In this document: in pieces, positions 51,806 through 61,672 of the stretch | Layout: each line of letters starts with the position of its first letter | Position numbering within the stretch: position 1 is the stretch's first letter | NCBI GenBank assembly: GCA_018604165.1 | Contig: CP075895.1 | Location: forward strand, 744,001 to 808,000 | Reading direction: 5' to 3' | DNA: 64,000 nucleotides | From: Chitinophagaceae bacterium LGM1 | GTDB lineage: Bacteria; Bacteroidota; Bacteroidia; Chitinophagales; Chitinophagaceae | Translations under genes and position numbers: made by a program | Notes under the pieces: model-generated | The model's database searches: none | Told to the model about the DNA's origin: nothing | Seen by the model: the letters and a program-made list of their open reading frames with translations, nothing else

Positions 51806-54754
51806 CTATGACATTTGCTTCGGCAGTTTGAAGCTCAGGCTTATCACCGTGCCTCTATCCGAATTGGCATCTATATACAGCCTGCCATCCAATCGCTTGG
51901 CGCGGGTGTTCATATTGTCTATGCCATGCCCGCGTTTCACAGTGTCCATGTCAAACCCCTTGCCATTATCTCTTAGCTCCAGATGCAGGATGCCTTGCTC
52001 TTTCAACTCGACATGAAGCATTACTTTGGTAGCACCCGCATATTTCAGGCAGTTGTTCAGTGCTTCTTTAAATATCATTATCAGGTTGCGGCTGCTATCT
52101 AAGGGCATTCTGTAATCGCGCCATTTCTCATCCGTACCTGTAAACTCAAAATCTATTTCCGTATCCTGAAACAGTTCTCCGCCAAAATCTCTGATGCGGT
52201 GAAGTATCTCATACAGATTGTCGTTTGCAGGCTTTAGCGACCAAAGTATATCGCGTGTGCCACTGTATAGCTGTCCTGTATTGTCTTGTATCTGCTCCAG
52301 TATGCGTTTGGTATCGGGTGTCAGGTCGCCCATTTTGTTTTTCAGTACATTGGTCAGTACGTTGATGCGTGTCAGTTTATTGCCCACTTCATCATGAAAA
52401 TCCTCTGCTGTACGCTGGCGCACTTTTCCTTGCTCTTCGCGGCGCAAGCGCTCCATCAATGCCAACCTGTTTTGTTTACGTTTATTAACGATGTACTGTA
52501 TCGTTATGCCCAGTAAAATACATCCTGCCAGTATCACTAACCTGAACCAGCTTGTTTTGTGAAACGGTGTGATGATTTCAAACGGGTAGCTCATTTTCTT
52601 TATCCCACTACTATCGCCTGTCATACACTCTACCTGCAATGTATAATTGCCCGGTGGCAAGGCAGAGTAGGTGATGGTATTCACGGCAGACCAATCGCTC
52701 CATTGTGCCTCAAGCCCTGTAATGCGGTAGCGATAGCTGATTTGTTCTGTCCCGCTCAGCGTCAGTGCCTGAAAGGTAAATGTGATATTGTTTTTCTTGT
52801 ATGGCAAGCGTAGTCCTGTAGGCACATTATACCACATATCTGTACCTGTATAGTAGCTGCTGTCATTTATATTTTCACCAAATACTTTTACCGATTGCAG
52901 TACGATGCTGGTAGGTAAAGGCGTTACGGTTTTCGATTTGGGATTGTAGCGTACTGCCCCATTGGTGGTACCAAACCAAATACTGCCGTCCTCTGCTTTG
53001 AAGACCGCATTGTGGTTGCTTTCCATGCCTGTGATGCCCTGTTCCTTGCCGTAAAACTGCACTTTATATTTTCCACGCGATGCAGTTATTTTATGAATGC
53101 CAAAGCCTGTACCCACCCACACATTGCCCGTATCGTCTGCTATAATATTGTAGATGAAGTCAGATTTCAGCCCGTTGTTTTTATTGATAACCGTCGTTTT
53201 TTTGCTGTCCATATTATAGCAGATAACGCCGTTGTCGCTGCTGCCTATCCATAGCTCTCTGCCCCTTGTCATGAGGCATTGCGGCGACGAGCTGTCTGCC
53301 GCACCGTTGGTTGACAGCTTTACTGTTTCATCGTTATGATACAATTGCAGCCCATCTGTAGTAGCAAATACAATACTATCTGCACCAATGCTCACAACAT
53401 CTTGCACCGTTGTGTTGATGTTGACGGTGTGAAAAGTGTCTTGCCTGTAGTACGTTGCGCCATTGCCGGTACCAATCCATATACGCCCTTCATTGTCTTT
53501 GTAGATATTCGTTACGAGGTTGGATGATATGGTAGGCGTAGTATATTGTTTGAAGCTGCTGCCATTGTATTTCCACAAGCCACGGTTGCGTGTGCCCAGC
53601 CATATCTCGTTTGTGCTGTTGATGTAGATGGCAGTAATGGCCGTCATGGGTTGCAGGGGGATGGGTATGGTGCGTACCTGCCCGTTTTCATATACAAACA
53701 AGCCCGCGTCAAATGTACCCAGATACACTTTGCCACCTTTGGCTGCTATACTCATTATCTGTGCGCTGGGCAGGCCTGCTGTTTCGTCTAATACAGAAAA
53801 CTGCGCACCCGAAAAACGATACAATCCCCGCCCGTCAGTTGCCATCCACACATTGCCTTCTTTATCTGTCAGCATACGGTTGATGATATTATCGGTCAAT
53901 CCGTTTTTCTTATTGCAATAGACAAGGCTGCTGTCGTTCAGTCTGTATGCGCCGCTACTGGTGCCAAGCCATATATTTTTTTGCTTGTCTTCCGTAATGC
54001 TCAGGATAGGTGGCAGCGCGTAGAGTGATGTGCTTTTTAGTTTGGCTATTGTTATTTTGTTGTCAACAATATTGTATAGCCCGCCGTTTGTTGTAGCCCA
54101 CATGCGGTTGCGGCTGTCTTTGAAAAGTGAAAATGTAGTAGGTATTCCATTCAGTTGCGGCTCGTTGAAAGCCATGCTATCCCACTGGTTGTTTTGCTGT
54201 CTGTAGATGATGCCGTTATTGCAAGCCACCCACAGTTGCTTGCCATCTGGCAGTATGGCGGTAACGTTTGCATTTTTATCAGGCAATGCATAGCTGCTGC
54301 TCTTACCATCTTTTATCTTATAGAGTTTACCGCCTGCAATACACCATATATTTCCGTCACTTGCTATCTCTACATTGCTCACAGCATTAGCGGCAGGGTT
54401 TTCGGGTGAGTTAAAAACAAAATGCTGAAACTTTTTACCATCATATTTTGAAATGCCCTTGCGCGTACCCAACCATATATTGCCTTGTTTGTCAGTAGCC
54501 AATGCGTTGACGGTATTGTCTGTCATGCCATCGCGTACGGTGAAGTTGGTAAACGTATTGCCATCGTAGCGAGATAAACCGCCGAGTGTGCCTATCCACA
54601 AATGTCCGTAGGTGTCTTGCACCATAGATGTTGCTTGCGATTGTATCAAGCCGTTTTCTACGTTCAGGTTGTAGAATGGGTAACGCTGTGCAAATGCAAT
54701 TTGTGTGTAGCAAAGCAAGCAAATACCTATAATGATTTTCAAACCCTTTTTCAC
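51806..54754 (-). CDS. Two-component sensor histidine kinase with propeller ectodomain
   Basis: A 982-residue membrane sensor. The signal is followed by two-component-regulator propeller repeats (LWIGTLGGLSRYDG, IWLGTRKGISKYDG and similar, about 12-14 in all) and a Y_Y_Y domain (YRYRITGLEAQWSDW, LPPGNYTLQVECM). A membrane helix is at about residues 738-757, and the kinase follows: HisKA_3-type H-box RTAEDFHDEVGNKLTRI with His787, then N-box EALNNCLKYAG, DNGKGFD and GHGIDNM. The start is GTG at 54754. Such sensors often respond to extracellular sugars in Bacteroidota, but no polysaccharide enzymes are adjacent. Confidence 0.92.
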   Translation of the reverse strand: MKKGLKIIIGICLLCYTQIAFAQRYPFYNLNVENGLIQSQATSMVQDTYGHLWIGTLGGLSRYDGNTFTNFTVRDGMTDNTVNALATDKQGNIWLGTRKGISKYDGKKFQHFVFNSPENPAANAVSNVEIASDGNIWCIAGGKLYKIKDGKSSSYALPDKNANVTAILPDGKQLWVACNNGIIYRQQNNQWDSMAFNEPQLNGIPTTFSLFKDSRNRMWATTNGGLYNIVDNKITIAKLKSTSLYALPPILSITEDKQKNIWLGTSSGAYRLNDSSLVYCNKKNGLTDNIINRMLTDKEGNVWMATDGRGLYRFSGAQFSVLDETAGLPSAQIMSIAAKGGKVYLGTFDAGLFVYENGQVRTIPIPLQPMTAITAIYINSTNEIWLGTRNRGLWKYNGSSFKQYTTPTISSNLVTNIYKDNEGRIWIGTGNGATYYRQDTFHTVNINTTVQDVVSIGADSIVFATTDGLQLYHNDETVKLSTNGAADSSSPQCLMTRGRELWIGSSDNGVICYNMDSKKTTVINKNNGLKSDFIYNIIADDTGNVWVGTGFGIHKITASRGKYKVQFYGKEQGITGMESNHNAVFKAEDGSIWFGTTNGAVRYNPKSKTVTPLPTSIVLQSVKVFGENINDSSYYTGTDMWYNVPTGLRLPYKKNNITFTFQALTLSGTEQISYRYRITGLEAQWSDWSAVNTITYSALPPGNYTLQVECMTGDSSGIKKMSYPFEIITPFHKTSWFRLVILAGCILLGITIQYIVNKRKQNRLALMERLRREEQGKVRQRTAEDFHDEVGNKLTRINVLTNVLKNKMGDLTPDTKRILEQIQDNTGQLYSGTRDILWSLKPANDNLYEILHRIRDFGGELFQDTEIDFEFTGTDEKWRDYRMPLDSSRNLIMIFKEALNNCLKYAGATKVMLHVELKEQGILHLELRDNGKGFDMDTVKRGHGIDNMNTRAKRLDGRLYIDANSDRGTVISLSFKLPKQMS

Positions 54755-54922
54755 AGCAATGAAATTACATTTTTAACTGCATTTATTGTTTTCATTCATA
54801 GAGCAAGATGCTTTTCAACATAAATCCCCCGTTTGGGGTGGTGTTAAAAAATGCAAATCCCCCGCGATGGGTGAAAGCCTGTATGCACGCTACTGCTACA
54901 TTTGAAACATAAACATTCCCTC

Positions 54923-57370
54923 ATGTTCTGCAACAGATTATTACCCATTATTGCCATATTGATGATATGCCCGCTTTGGTTGATGGCAAAGCCAAGTGAT
55001 GTAAAGGGGAAAGTTACTGGTAGCGATGACAAACCCCTTGTGGCTGCCAATATAGTATTACTGAAAACGGATAATAAAACACTGGTAAAAGCAGATATGT
55101 CTGCGGAAGACGGCAGCTTTATGCTTGATAATATACCTGATGGTGCGTACATACTGAAGATAACGGCTGCAGGATATGAAACGTATAGCTCAGATACTAT
55201 ACAGGTAGTTGGTGAACACATTGCGCTGCCCGTCATCAAAATGAAACCCAAAGCTGGTACGCTGAAAGAGGTAACGGTGCGTACACAAAAGCCACTGATA
55301 GAAATTAAAGCAGATAAATTAGTGGTGAATGTGGAAAACAGCATTGTCAATGCAGGTTCTTCTGTGCTCGATGTGATAGCACGCTCACCCGGTGTACGTG
55401 TTGACCAGAACGATAACATCAGCCTGAAAGGTAAAGCAGGTGTGAATGTGATGATAGACGGACGTAGAACAGTAATGAGTGGTGCAGACCTTGCCAATAT
55501 GCTGAAAAGTATGCCATCGAGCGCGGTAGAGCAGATAGAAATAATAACCAACCCATCATCTCGCTACGATGCCGCGGGTACGGCAGGCATCATCAACATC
55601 AAAACCAAGAAAGATAAACGCTTTGGTGTAAATGGCTCTGCAACTGGTTTCTATGCGCAAGGTGTATATCCCAAATACGGTGGTGGTTTTAATGTCAACT
55701 ATCGAAACAAAAAATTCAACCTGAATGCAAGCTACAACTATGCGCACCGCAGGGCATTCAATCATCTTATCTTATACCGTAGCTTTTACGAAAAAGGTGT
55801 TTTCAAAAATGCTTTTGATCAGGACAATATGGGCAAGTTTGCTGTTAGTAGTCATAATAGTGCTGTAGGCATGGATTATGCCATTTCAAAGAAAACAAGC
55901 ATTGGGTTGAATATGAGTGCGGACATAACTGGCTTTGAAACAGAGGGTAACAACTATTCTAAAATCCTGAATGAAAATCGTGCAACACAATCTTATTTCA
56001 CAACAGTCAATCGTTCTACTAACTCCAATCAAAATTATGCTGCTAACCTCAACCTGCGTCACAAATTTGATAGTACAGGTAAGGAGTTGAGTATAGATGC
56101 CGACTATGGTACTTTCACTGCTGGTCGCGACCAGAATTTTACCACGCGCTACATCAATACAGACGGACAAGATTACCTGCCACAATATTTATTGCTGGGC
56201 GATTTGAATGGTACTACAACTATACGCTCCATAAAAGCAGACTATGTGCATCCACTGCAAAACAACTTGCGATTAGAAGTTGGTGCTAAATGGAGCTATG
56301 TAACGCAAGATAACAATGTTCAATTCTTTGACCGCAGCAATGGTGGTAACATCTTCGATACTACTAAGAGCAATCACTTCATCTACAACGAAATTATCAA
56401 CGCGGTATATCTAAACAGCACGAAAGATTGGGAGAAGTGGAGTACACAAGTAGGCTTGCGGCTGGAACAAACTTTGGCAACGGGCGAACAAAAAATATAT
56501 GCACAAAGCTTTGACCGTAATTATGCACAACTCTTCCCAAGTATTGCTGTACAAAGGCATGTAAACGATAAACATGATATAGGGCTTACCCTTAGCCGCC
56601 GTATTACGCGCCCTAATTACGAACAGCTAAATCCCTTCAAATACTACCTCGACCCGAGTACTTACAGAACTGGCTATCCTTTCCTGATGCCAGAACTGAT
56701 ATATGTAGCCGAGGTGTCGCATACATATAAGCAACGCTTTGTTACATCCTTCAACTACAGCATACTCGACCAGCCCATAACAGAAGTAATACAGCCCAGT
56801 GATGATACAACCCAGAAACGGGTAACGGTGCAAATGCACAAAAATCTGAGCAAACAATATTTCACTGCACTCAGCGGCTCTTACCAGTTTCAGTTTTTCA
56901 AATGGTGGACGAATGTTACCAATACCAATATTTACTATAGCAAGTTTCAGGGCAATATTGCCAACTCACAACTCAATCGCGGGCAGTTAACGTTTGATGT
57001 CTATTCAACAAACAGCTTTTTACTGCCCAAAAACTGGTCGGGCGAGTTGACGTTCTTCTATCAATCCGAACAGATACATGGTTATATGCTTATACATCCG
57101 TTGTGGTCGTTAAGTGCTGGTGTACAAAAGCATTTGTTCGACAAACGATTGACTATGCGCCTCAACTGTTCCGATATATTCTGGCGCAGCTTTCCGCGCG
57201 CCACATCTACTTATACAGATTATAATGAACGCTTTACGGCAAGGCGAGAAACAAGACAGCTAAACCTGACAGTAACATACAGATTTGGTAAAAGAACGGT
57301 TGCGCCCGTACAACGGCGCAGAGGCGGTGCGGAAGATGAAAAGCGCCGCGCTGCAACAGGGAATGCTTAA
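54923..57370 (+). CDS. TonB-receptor-like outer-membrane beta-barrel protein (paralogue 2)
   Basis: An outer-membrane protein of about 815 residues of the same plan as 47504. The ATG at 54923 gives signal MFCNRLLPIIAILMICPLWLMA; a TTG at 54902 would add seven residues. A carboxypeptidase-regulatory-like domain (VKGKVTGSDDKPLVAANIVLL) is followed by plug-like text VIARSPGVRVDQNDNISLKG and IITNPSSRYDAAGTAGIINIKTK, then the barrel. The C-terminus ends in a basic tail (RRRGGAEDEKRRAATGNA), unusual for a barrel, which normally ends in Phe; the other paralogue also has such a tail. It is divergent from the sensor kinase gene. Confidence 0.87.
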   Translation: MFCNRLLPIIAILMICPLWLMAKPSDVKGKVTGSDDKPLVAANIVLLKTDNKTLVKADMSAEDGSFMLDNIPDGAYILKITAAGYETYSSDTIQVVGEHIALPVIKMKPKAGTLKEVTVRTQKPLIEIKADKLVVNVENSIVNAGSSVLDVIARSPGVRVDQNDNISLKGKAGVNVMIDGRRTVMSGADLANMLKSMPSSAVEQIEIITNPSSRYDAAGTAGIINIKTKKDKRFGVNGSATGFYAQGVYPKYGGGFNVNYRNKKFNLNASYNYAHRRAFNHLILYRSFYEKGVFKNAFDQDNMGKFAVSSHNSAVGMDYAISKKTSIGLNMSADITGFETEGNNYSKILNENRATQSYFTTVNRSTNSNQNYAANLNLRHKFDSTGKELSIDADYGTFTAGRDQNFTTRYINTDGQDYLPQYLLLGDLNGTTTIRSIKADYVHPLQNNLRLEVGAKWSYVTQDNNVQFFDRSNGGNIFDTTKSNHFIYNEIINAVYLNSTKDWEKWSTQVGLRLEQTLATGEQKIYAQSFDRNYAQLFPSIAVQRHVNDKHDIGLTLSRRITRPNYEQLNPFKYYLDPSTYRTGYPFLMPELIYVAEVSHTYKQRFVTSFNYSILDQPITEVIQPSDDTTQKRVTVQMHKNLSKQYFTALSGSYQFQFFKWWTNVTNTNIYYSKFQGNIANSQLNRGQLTFDVYSTNSFLLPKNWSGELTFFYQSEQIHGYMLIHPLWSLSAGVQKHLFDKRLTMRLNCSDIFWRSFPRATSTYTDYNERFTARRETRQLNLTVTYRFGKRTVAPVQRRRGGAEDEKRRAATGNA

Positions 57371-57400
57371 TTAATATAGCCCCATTGTCATGAAACACGT

Positions 57401-57474
57401 TGAGCTCGGCTCATACAGTTGAAGTACATCCCCTCGGTTCATATCCTGCAAGCAAGTGGCCGGGGGGACTTCAA
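57401..57474. other. GC-rich structured element between convergent genes
   Basis: TGAGC (57401-57405) pairs with GCTCA (57409-57413). Next, TTGAAGT (57419-57425) pairs with ACTTCAA (57468-57474), and inside it CCCCTCGG (57430-57437) pairs with CCGGGGGG (57460-57467) with one G-U, leaving a 22-base loop. The outer arm touches the stop codon of the amidohydrolase gene. No T-run follows on either strand, so it is not an ordinary intrinsic terminator. Confidence 0.6.
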
Positions 57475-58491
57475 TCATTTAGAGAAATGATTTTCTTTTA
57501 ATGCCATCCAGTCCATCGCGTTTTTGTACAGCAGTTGTTCTGTTTGTGTGGCGGTAAAGCTCTCCATACTTTCTATCAGCTTACCGGGGTGGTGCTCACC
57601 TAACGGAAAGGGATAGTCGCTACCCATACAAACTTTGTCATGCCCCATCACATCTGTTACATACTGCAGTGCTTTGGGGTCGTGTACCAATGCGTCTATC
57701 CAGAATTTGCCGATATATGCTCTGGGGTTCACATTATTATCTATCGCACACAGGTCGGGGCGTACATCAAATCCATGTTCAATCCTGCCTATAGTAAACG
57801 GGAAAGAACCACCACCATGCGCGAATGCTACGCGCAGTTTAGGAAAGCGTTCAAAAACACCACCGAATATCATCGAGCTGATAGCGCGTGCAGTTTCAGC
57901 AGGCATGCCCACTAACCATGGCAGCCAGTATTTCTGCATATCATTTTCGCCCATCATCTCCCAGGGGTGCACAAAAATGCAACAACCCAATTCTTCAGCA
58001 GCTTTCCAAAACGGGTCGAACGATGAATCGCTCAGGTTTTTATTATTGATGTTAGAGCCAATTTCAAGCCCCGGCATTTTCAGTTCCGTTACACAACGCT
58101 CCATCTCTTTGATGGCAAAGTACATATCCTGCATCGGTACTGTACCAAGCCCTACAAAGCGGTTGGGATTATCGGCTACACATTGTGCTATATGGTCGTT
58201 GAAAAAGCGCGATGTTTCATGCCCGTGTTCGGGTTTTGCCCAATAGTTGAAAAGTACGGGTATAGTAGATAGCACCTGCACGCTCACATCAGTCATATCC
58301 ATTTCTTTCATCCGCGCGTTGGGGCTCCAGCAGTTTTCTTCTATCTCGCGGAAAACCTTATCGCCTTTTATCATCTTGGCACAGCAAGGTTTATGATGCT
58401 CCAGCCTGATGAAATCGCCATACCCAAATTTCTGAAACCAGTTAGGTATGTTTTCGGGCATGATGTGTGTATGTATGTCAATCTTTCTCAT
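57475..58491 (-). CDS. Amidohydrolase, ACMSD-like decarboxylase
   Basis: A 338-residue metal-dependent enzyme of the amidohydrolase superfamily, in the branch of 2-amino-3-carboxymuconate-6-semialdehyde decarboxylase (ACMSD), which acts in tryptophan and related aromatic breakdown. The ATG at 58491 gives MRKIDIHTHIMPENIPNW, with the HxH metal motif; a TTG nine bases upstream is less likely. Other motifs are CIFVHPWEMMG, FAHGGGSFPFTIGR and the metal Asp in CMGSDYPFPLGE. ACMSD activity is probable but related decarboxylases share these motifs. A PcaF/PaaJ-like thiolase lies 2.6 kb away. Confidence 0.85.
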   Translation of the reverse strand: MRKIDIHTHIMPENIPNWFQKFGYGDFIRLEHHKPCCAKMIKGDKVFREIEENCWSPNARMKEMDMTDVSVQVLSTIPVLFNYWAKPEHGHETSRFFNDHIAQCVADNPNRFVGLGTVPMQDMYFAIKEMERCVTELKMPGLEIGSNINNKNLSDSSFDPFWKAAEELGCCIFVHPWEMMGENDMQKYWLPWLVGMPAETARAISSMIFGGVFERFPKLRVAFAHGGGSFPFTIGRIEHGFDVRPDLCAIDNNVNPRAYIGKFWIDALVHDPKALQYVTDVMGHDKVCMGSDYPFPLGEHHPGKLIESMESFTATQTEQLLYKNAMDWMALKENHFSK

Positions 58492-58661
58492 AGGTATCAA
58501 TAACCAATCTACTGCACTAAGATACGAAAGGCTATCAATCTTTGTTATCGGTACATTACACCCTGTTTAACATATCCTTAAACATAAATTGCAGTTTCTA
58601 AACTAAATTGCGCTCGCAAATCTCCCCCCTTAATTAAAAATGAACACAAACTCAATCGTAG

Positions 58662-59390
58662 ATGATACGAAAACTATGTTTATTGCTTTTATTGGTTGAT
58701 TGCACAACAGGTTTTGCTCAACAAAACCTGTTCAACATACCGTCTGCCGACATCACACCGAAAAACAAATTCTTCTATCAGCATCAACTGAATGTTTATA
58801 CCAACAAAGTAGAATCAAAATCGCATTTGGTATATGGTTTGGGTAAGGGTTGGGATGCAGGTTTAAATCTGGTAGGCAAAGGTGCTTATTTTACACCCGA
58901 ATGGAATGGCTTGTATAACAGCGATGCAGGGCGCGGCTCATTATATCCTGTGCTGATGGTGACGTTGCAAAAACAAATACCCTTGTTCAAAAAAGTGAAC
59001 CTGAACGTGGGTACACAAATGGGCCTGAACCTTAGTAATAAAGTGCATAATAAGAAGATAAATTACTTCAACTACGCGCTGGCAAGCTACCAGATAGGCG
59101 AGGGGCGCAGGATAGTAGCAGGTGGTTATTTATCCAACCGTATGTTTACAGGCACGGGCAATGTAGCGGGCGCATTGATAGGGTTTGAGTATAAGCTCAC
59201 CAAACATTTTTACCTGATGGGCGACTGGGTATCCGGTCGCAACGATGCGGGTGTGGGCGTATTAGGCGGTATGTTTGTACTCAGCAAACGCATACAGCTA
59301 TGCGGTGGCTACGCAATTGCCAACCCTAACACACCAAAACCCAATGCCTTTGTATTTGAGCTAAACTGGCTTGGGTGGGATTATCATTAG
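58662..59390 (+). CDS. Outer-membrane beta-barrel-like protein of unknown function
   Basis: A 242-residue exported protein with a signal peptide ending TGFA before QQNLF. The rest shows alternating strands with many aromatic and Gly residues and no Cys cluster (YQHQLNVYTNKVESKSHLVYGLG, YALASYQIGEGRRIVAGGYLSNR), consistent with a small barrel. No family name can be assigned. It is divergent from the ACMSD-like gene and convergent with the next. Confidence 0.72.
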   Translation: MIRKLCLLLLLVDCTTGFAQQNLFNIPSADITPKNKFFYQHQLNVYTNKVESKSHLVYGLGKGWDAGLNLVGKGAYFTPEWNGLYNSDAGRGSLYPVLMVTLQKQIPLFKKVNLNVGTQMGLNLSNKVHNKKINYFNYALASYQIGEGRRIVAGGYLSNRMFTGTGNVAGALIGFEYKLTKHFYLMGDWVSGRNDAGVGVLGGMFVLSKRIQLCGGYAIANPNTPKPNAFVFELNWLGWDYH

Positions 59391-59404
59391 TGCTGTCGTT
59401 AGAT

Positions 59405-60052
59405 TTACTTTTGCGTGTACTTTTTGTAGTCTTTATAAAGATTTAAGAGGCTATTCCAAAGGTCTGCAATAGCCCCATCAAAAGGGCCTAATTTTTCTTT
59501 AACCGAAAGGAAACAGGCTTCAGCTTCAATACTCCCAGATACAAAAGCACAAAATAACTTATCTGCAATTTCAATATTCTCTTCAGTATTGGCAGCACGT
59601 CCGGCTTTGAATAATTGAATTGCTTTATTAATCTCAGTGTTTGAATACTTTAATAATGATGGCTGGTAATAGCTGATTTTGCGCAATGAAGCGTTATTGT
59701 AATAAAATTTTACCACGTAAAAAGGAACTTGTTTATATACGCCTTTGATAGGAAACAAATACAACTCCTCAATCTTCAATGTGTCATTTGAGAACTTAAC
59801 AGTACAATTTTCAGTTGCATCCCACTCAGCTATTATTTTATTGGTTGTGCAATTAAAAAGTGCAAACTCTGAATAGGTTAAGCCCTTATCTTCCGTAAAG
59901 CCACACAAGCCTATCACTTGCCCGCTTTTAAATCTATAAGTTTTGTCAGCTATAGATTTTTCATTGTTGTATTTTTCGGGACATGCACATTTCTGTTGTC
60001 CATACACCAACGCAGGTAACCACATCAAAACTATCAGGGCAACCAGTTTCAT
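59405..60052 (-). CDS. Exported protein of unknown function
   Basis: A 215-residue protein with a signal peptide (LVALIVLMWLPALVYG before QQKCAC). Five or more Cys are visible early on, and the C-terminal half is helical with EIADKLFCAFVSGSIEAEACFLSVKEKLGPFDGAI. No family is recognised. It begins 4 bases after the thiolase stop on the same strand and is probably its operon partner. Confidence 0.7.
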   Translation of the reverse strand: MKLVALIVLMWLPALVYGQQKCACPEKYNNEKSIADKTYRFKSGQVIGLCGFTEDKGLTYSEFALFNCTTNKIIAEWDATENCTVKFSNDTLKIEELYLFPIKGVYKQVPFYVVKFYYNNASLRKISYYQPSLLKYSNTEINKAIQLFKAGRAANTEENIEIADKLFCAFVSGSIEAEACFLSVKEKLGPFDGAIADLWNSLLNLYKDYKKYTQK

Positions 60053-60056
60053 CAGC

Positions 60057-61265
60057 CTAATCTTGGTTCACCATTTCATAAATAATTGCCGAGCCTTGTC
60101 CTACGCCAATACACATCGTTGCCAATCCGTACTTACCACCCCGGCGTTTCAGCTCGTGTAGCAGGGTAGTAGATATGCGCGCGCCGCTGCAACCCAACGG
60201 GTGGCCTATTGCTATCGCACCACCGTTTACATTTGTCTTTTCAGGGTCTAATCCAAGCTCTTGCATACAAGGTATGCCCTGTGCCGCAAAAGCCTCGTTC
60301 AGTTCGGCAAGGTCAAGGTCTTTCACATCAAGCCCTCCGCGTTGCAGTGCCTTGCGTGTAGCAGGTACAGGGCCAATGCCCATGTATGCGGGGTCAACAC
60401 CCGCTATGGCCATGCTCTTTATTTTGGCAATGGGTTTCAGCCCGTATTTTTTTACTGCATCTTCACTTGCCAGCAGCAATGCAGATGCACCATCATTAAT
60501 ACCACTTGAATTGCCTGCCGTTACCGTACCATCTTTTTTGAAGGCAGGTTTCAGTGTAGCCATTTTCTCCAGCGTTGTTTCGCGCGGGTGTTCGTCTGTA
60601 TCAAATACTATCATCTTGCCTTTGCCAAGGTCTATCGTCAATGGCGCAATCTCATCTGTAAACTTACCTGCTGCCTGCGCGGCAAAATAACGCTGCTGGC
60701 TTTGCAGCCCGAATGCGTCTTGCGCTTCGCGACTCACGTTATATTTAGAAGCAACATTTTCCGCCGTTTCGCCCATAGTATATGGGTAGTAATTGTCTTT
60801 ATTGAATTTCTTGTTGATGAAACGCCAACCCATTGTAGTATCATACATCTCCGGCGCCCGCCCGAAAGCACTCTCCGACTTTGCCATTACAAAAGGTGCG
60901 CGTGTCATGCTTTCCACACCACCTGCTATATATATATCGCCGTCGCCGCACATAATGGCGCGCGATGCATCCATAATAGCCTGCAAACCAGATGCACACA
61001 AGCGGTTGACTGTGCAACCACCAATCGTTTCAGGTAGCCCTGCCAGCAACACAGCCATACGTGCCACGTTGCGGTTATCTTCGCCCGCCTGATTAGCTGC
61101 ACCTGCTATCACGTCTTCTATCGCATTCACATCTACAGACGGATTGCGCTCTACTAATGATTTCAACACATGCGCCAGTAAATCGTCCGGGCGCACTGTA
61201 GCTAATGTTCCGCCGTATTTACCAATCGCTGTTCTTACGGCATCTATAACATATACTTCTTTCAT
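60057..61265 (-). CDS. pcaF: 3-oxoadipyl-CoA thiolase-like acyl-CoA acetyltransferase
   Basis: A 402-residue thiolase. The nucleophilic Cys is C90 in NRLCASG, and the other catalytic residues are in [12 protein letters not shown] and TMCIGVGQG. The segments [49 protein letters not shown] and [15 protein letters not shown] resemble the PcaF/PaaJ group, which releases acetyl-CoA from 3-oxoadipyl-CoA in aromatic degradation, more than general acetoacetyl-CoA thiolases. Substrate is inferred from resemblance only. Its upstream region holds one arm of the octamer repeats around the four-helix-bundle gene. Confidence 0.88.
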   Translation of the reverse strand: MKEVYVIDAVRTAIGKYGGTLATVRPDDLLAHVLKSLVERNPSVDVNAIEDVIAGAANQAGEDNRNVARMAVLLAGLPETIGGCTVNRLCASGLQAIMDASRAIMCGDGDIYIAGGVESMTRAPFVMAKSESAFGRAPEMYDTTMGWRFINKKFNKDNYYPYTMGETAENVASKYNVSREAQDAFGLQSQQRYFAAQAAGKFTDEIAPLTIDLGKGKMIVFDTDEHPRETTLEKMATLKPAFKKDGTVTAGNSSGINDGASALLLASEDAVKKYGLKPIAKIKSMAIAGVDPAYMGIGPVPATRKALQRGGLDVKDLDLAELNEAFAAQGIPCMQELGLDPEKTNVNGGAIAIGHPLGCSGARISTTLLHELKRRGGKYGLATMCIGVGQGSAIIYEMVNQD

Positions 61266-61273
61266 CTTTCTTA

Positions 61274-61305
61274 TTTGATGATTTGATAATTTGATAATGT
61301 GATGA
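61274..61305 (+). repeat. Octamer tandem repeat, left arm of the four-helix-bundle cassette
   Basis: Four tandem octamers of type TTTGATRA (TTTGATGA at 61274, TTTGATAA at 61282 and 61290, TGTGATGA at 61298). The stretch 61289-61307 is the exact reverse complement of 61679-61697. It lies just upstream of the thiolase start and ends at the stop codon of the four-helix-bundle gene. Confidence 0.88.
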
Positions 61306-61662
61306 TTAATTTGTTTTTGATGTAGCGATTATCTTATTTAAGACTTTGCATACAGTTTGTGTTTTATTATGTAATTCTTTGCAATCAGGAAGATTTGCCA
61401 CCGCAATGCAAACTTCAAAATAATATTCTAATTCTTCAGCCTCTTTTACCGCTATCTTCATTTTATGAATAAAATCATTTTTGCTTTCAGCATTTTGTGC
61501 TTCTTTCACATTTGCACCAATTGATAAAGCAGAACGGAAAATCTGGTCAGCCAACGACCATTTTTTCTTTTCATTTAATAAATCACAGAAACTGCTGGTT
61601 TCAACAGCCAATTCAAAACTAAGTTTGACGATTAAATTTTCTTTTTTTAGGCTTTCATGCAT
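61306..61662 (-). CDS. Four-helix-bundle protein (23S rRNA IVP family)
   Basis: A 118-residue helical protein of the family first seen encoded in 23S rRNA intervening sequences. Typical text is [71 protein letters not shown]. The fold is known as a four-helix bundle forming a pentamer; the function is unknown. Here it is not in an rRNA gene but sits alone between two inverted arrays of octamers, one at its stop codon and one 16 bases upstream of its start. The neighbours are metabolic genes, so it looks like an inserted cassette. Confidence 0.88.
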   Translation of the reverse strand: MHESLKKENLIVKLSFELAVETSSFCDLLNEKKKWSLADQIFRSALSIGANVKEAQNAESKNDFIHKMKIAVKEAEELEYYFEVCIAVANLPDCKELHNKTQTVCKVLNKIIATSKTN

Positions 61663-61672
61663 TTTACAACCA

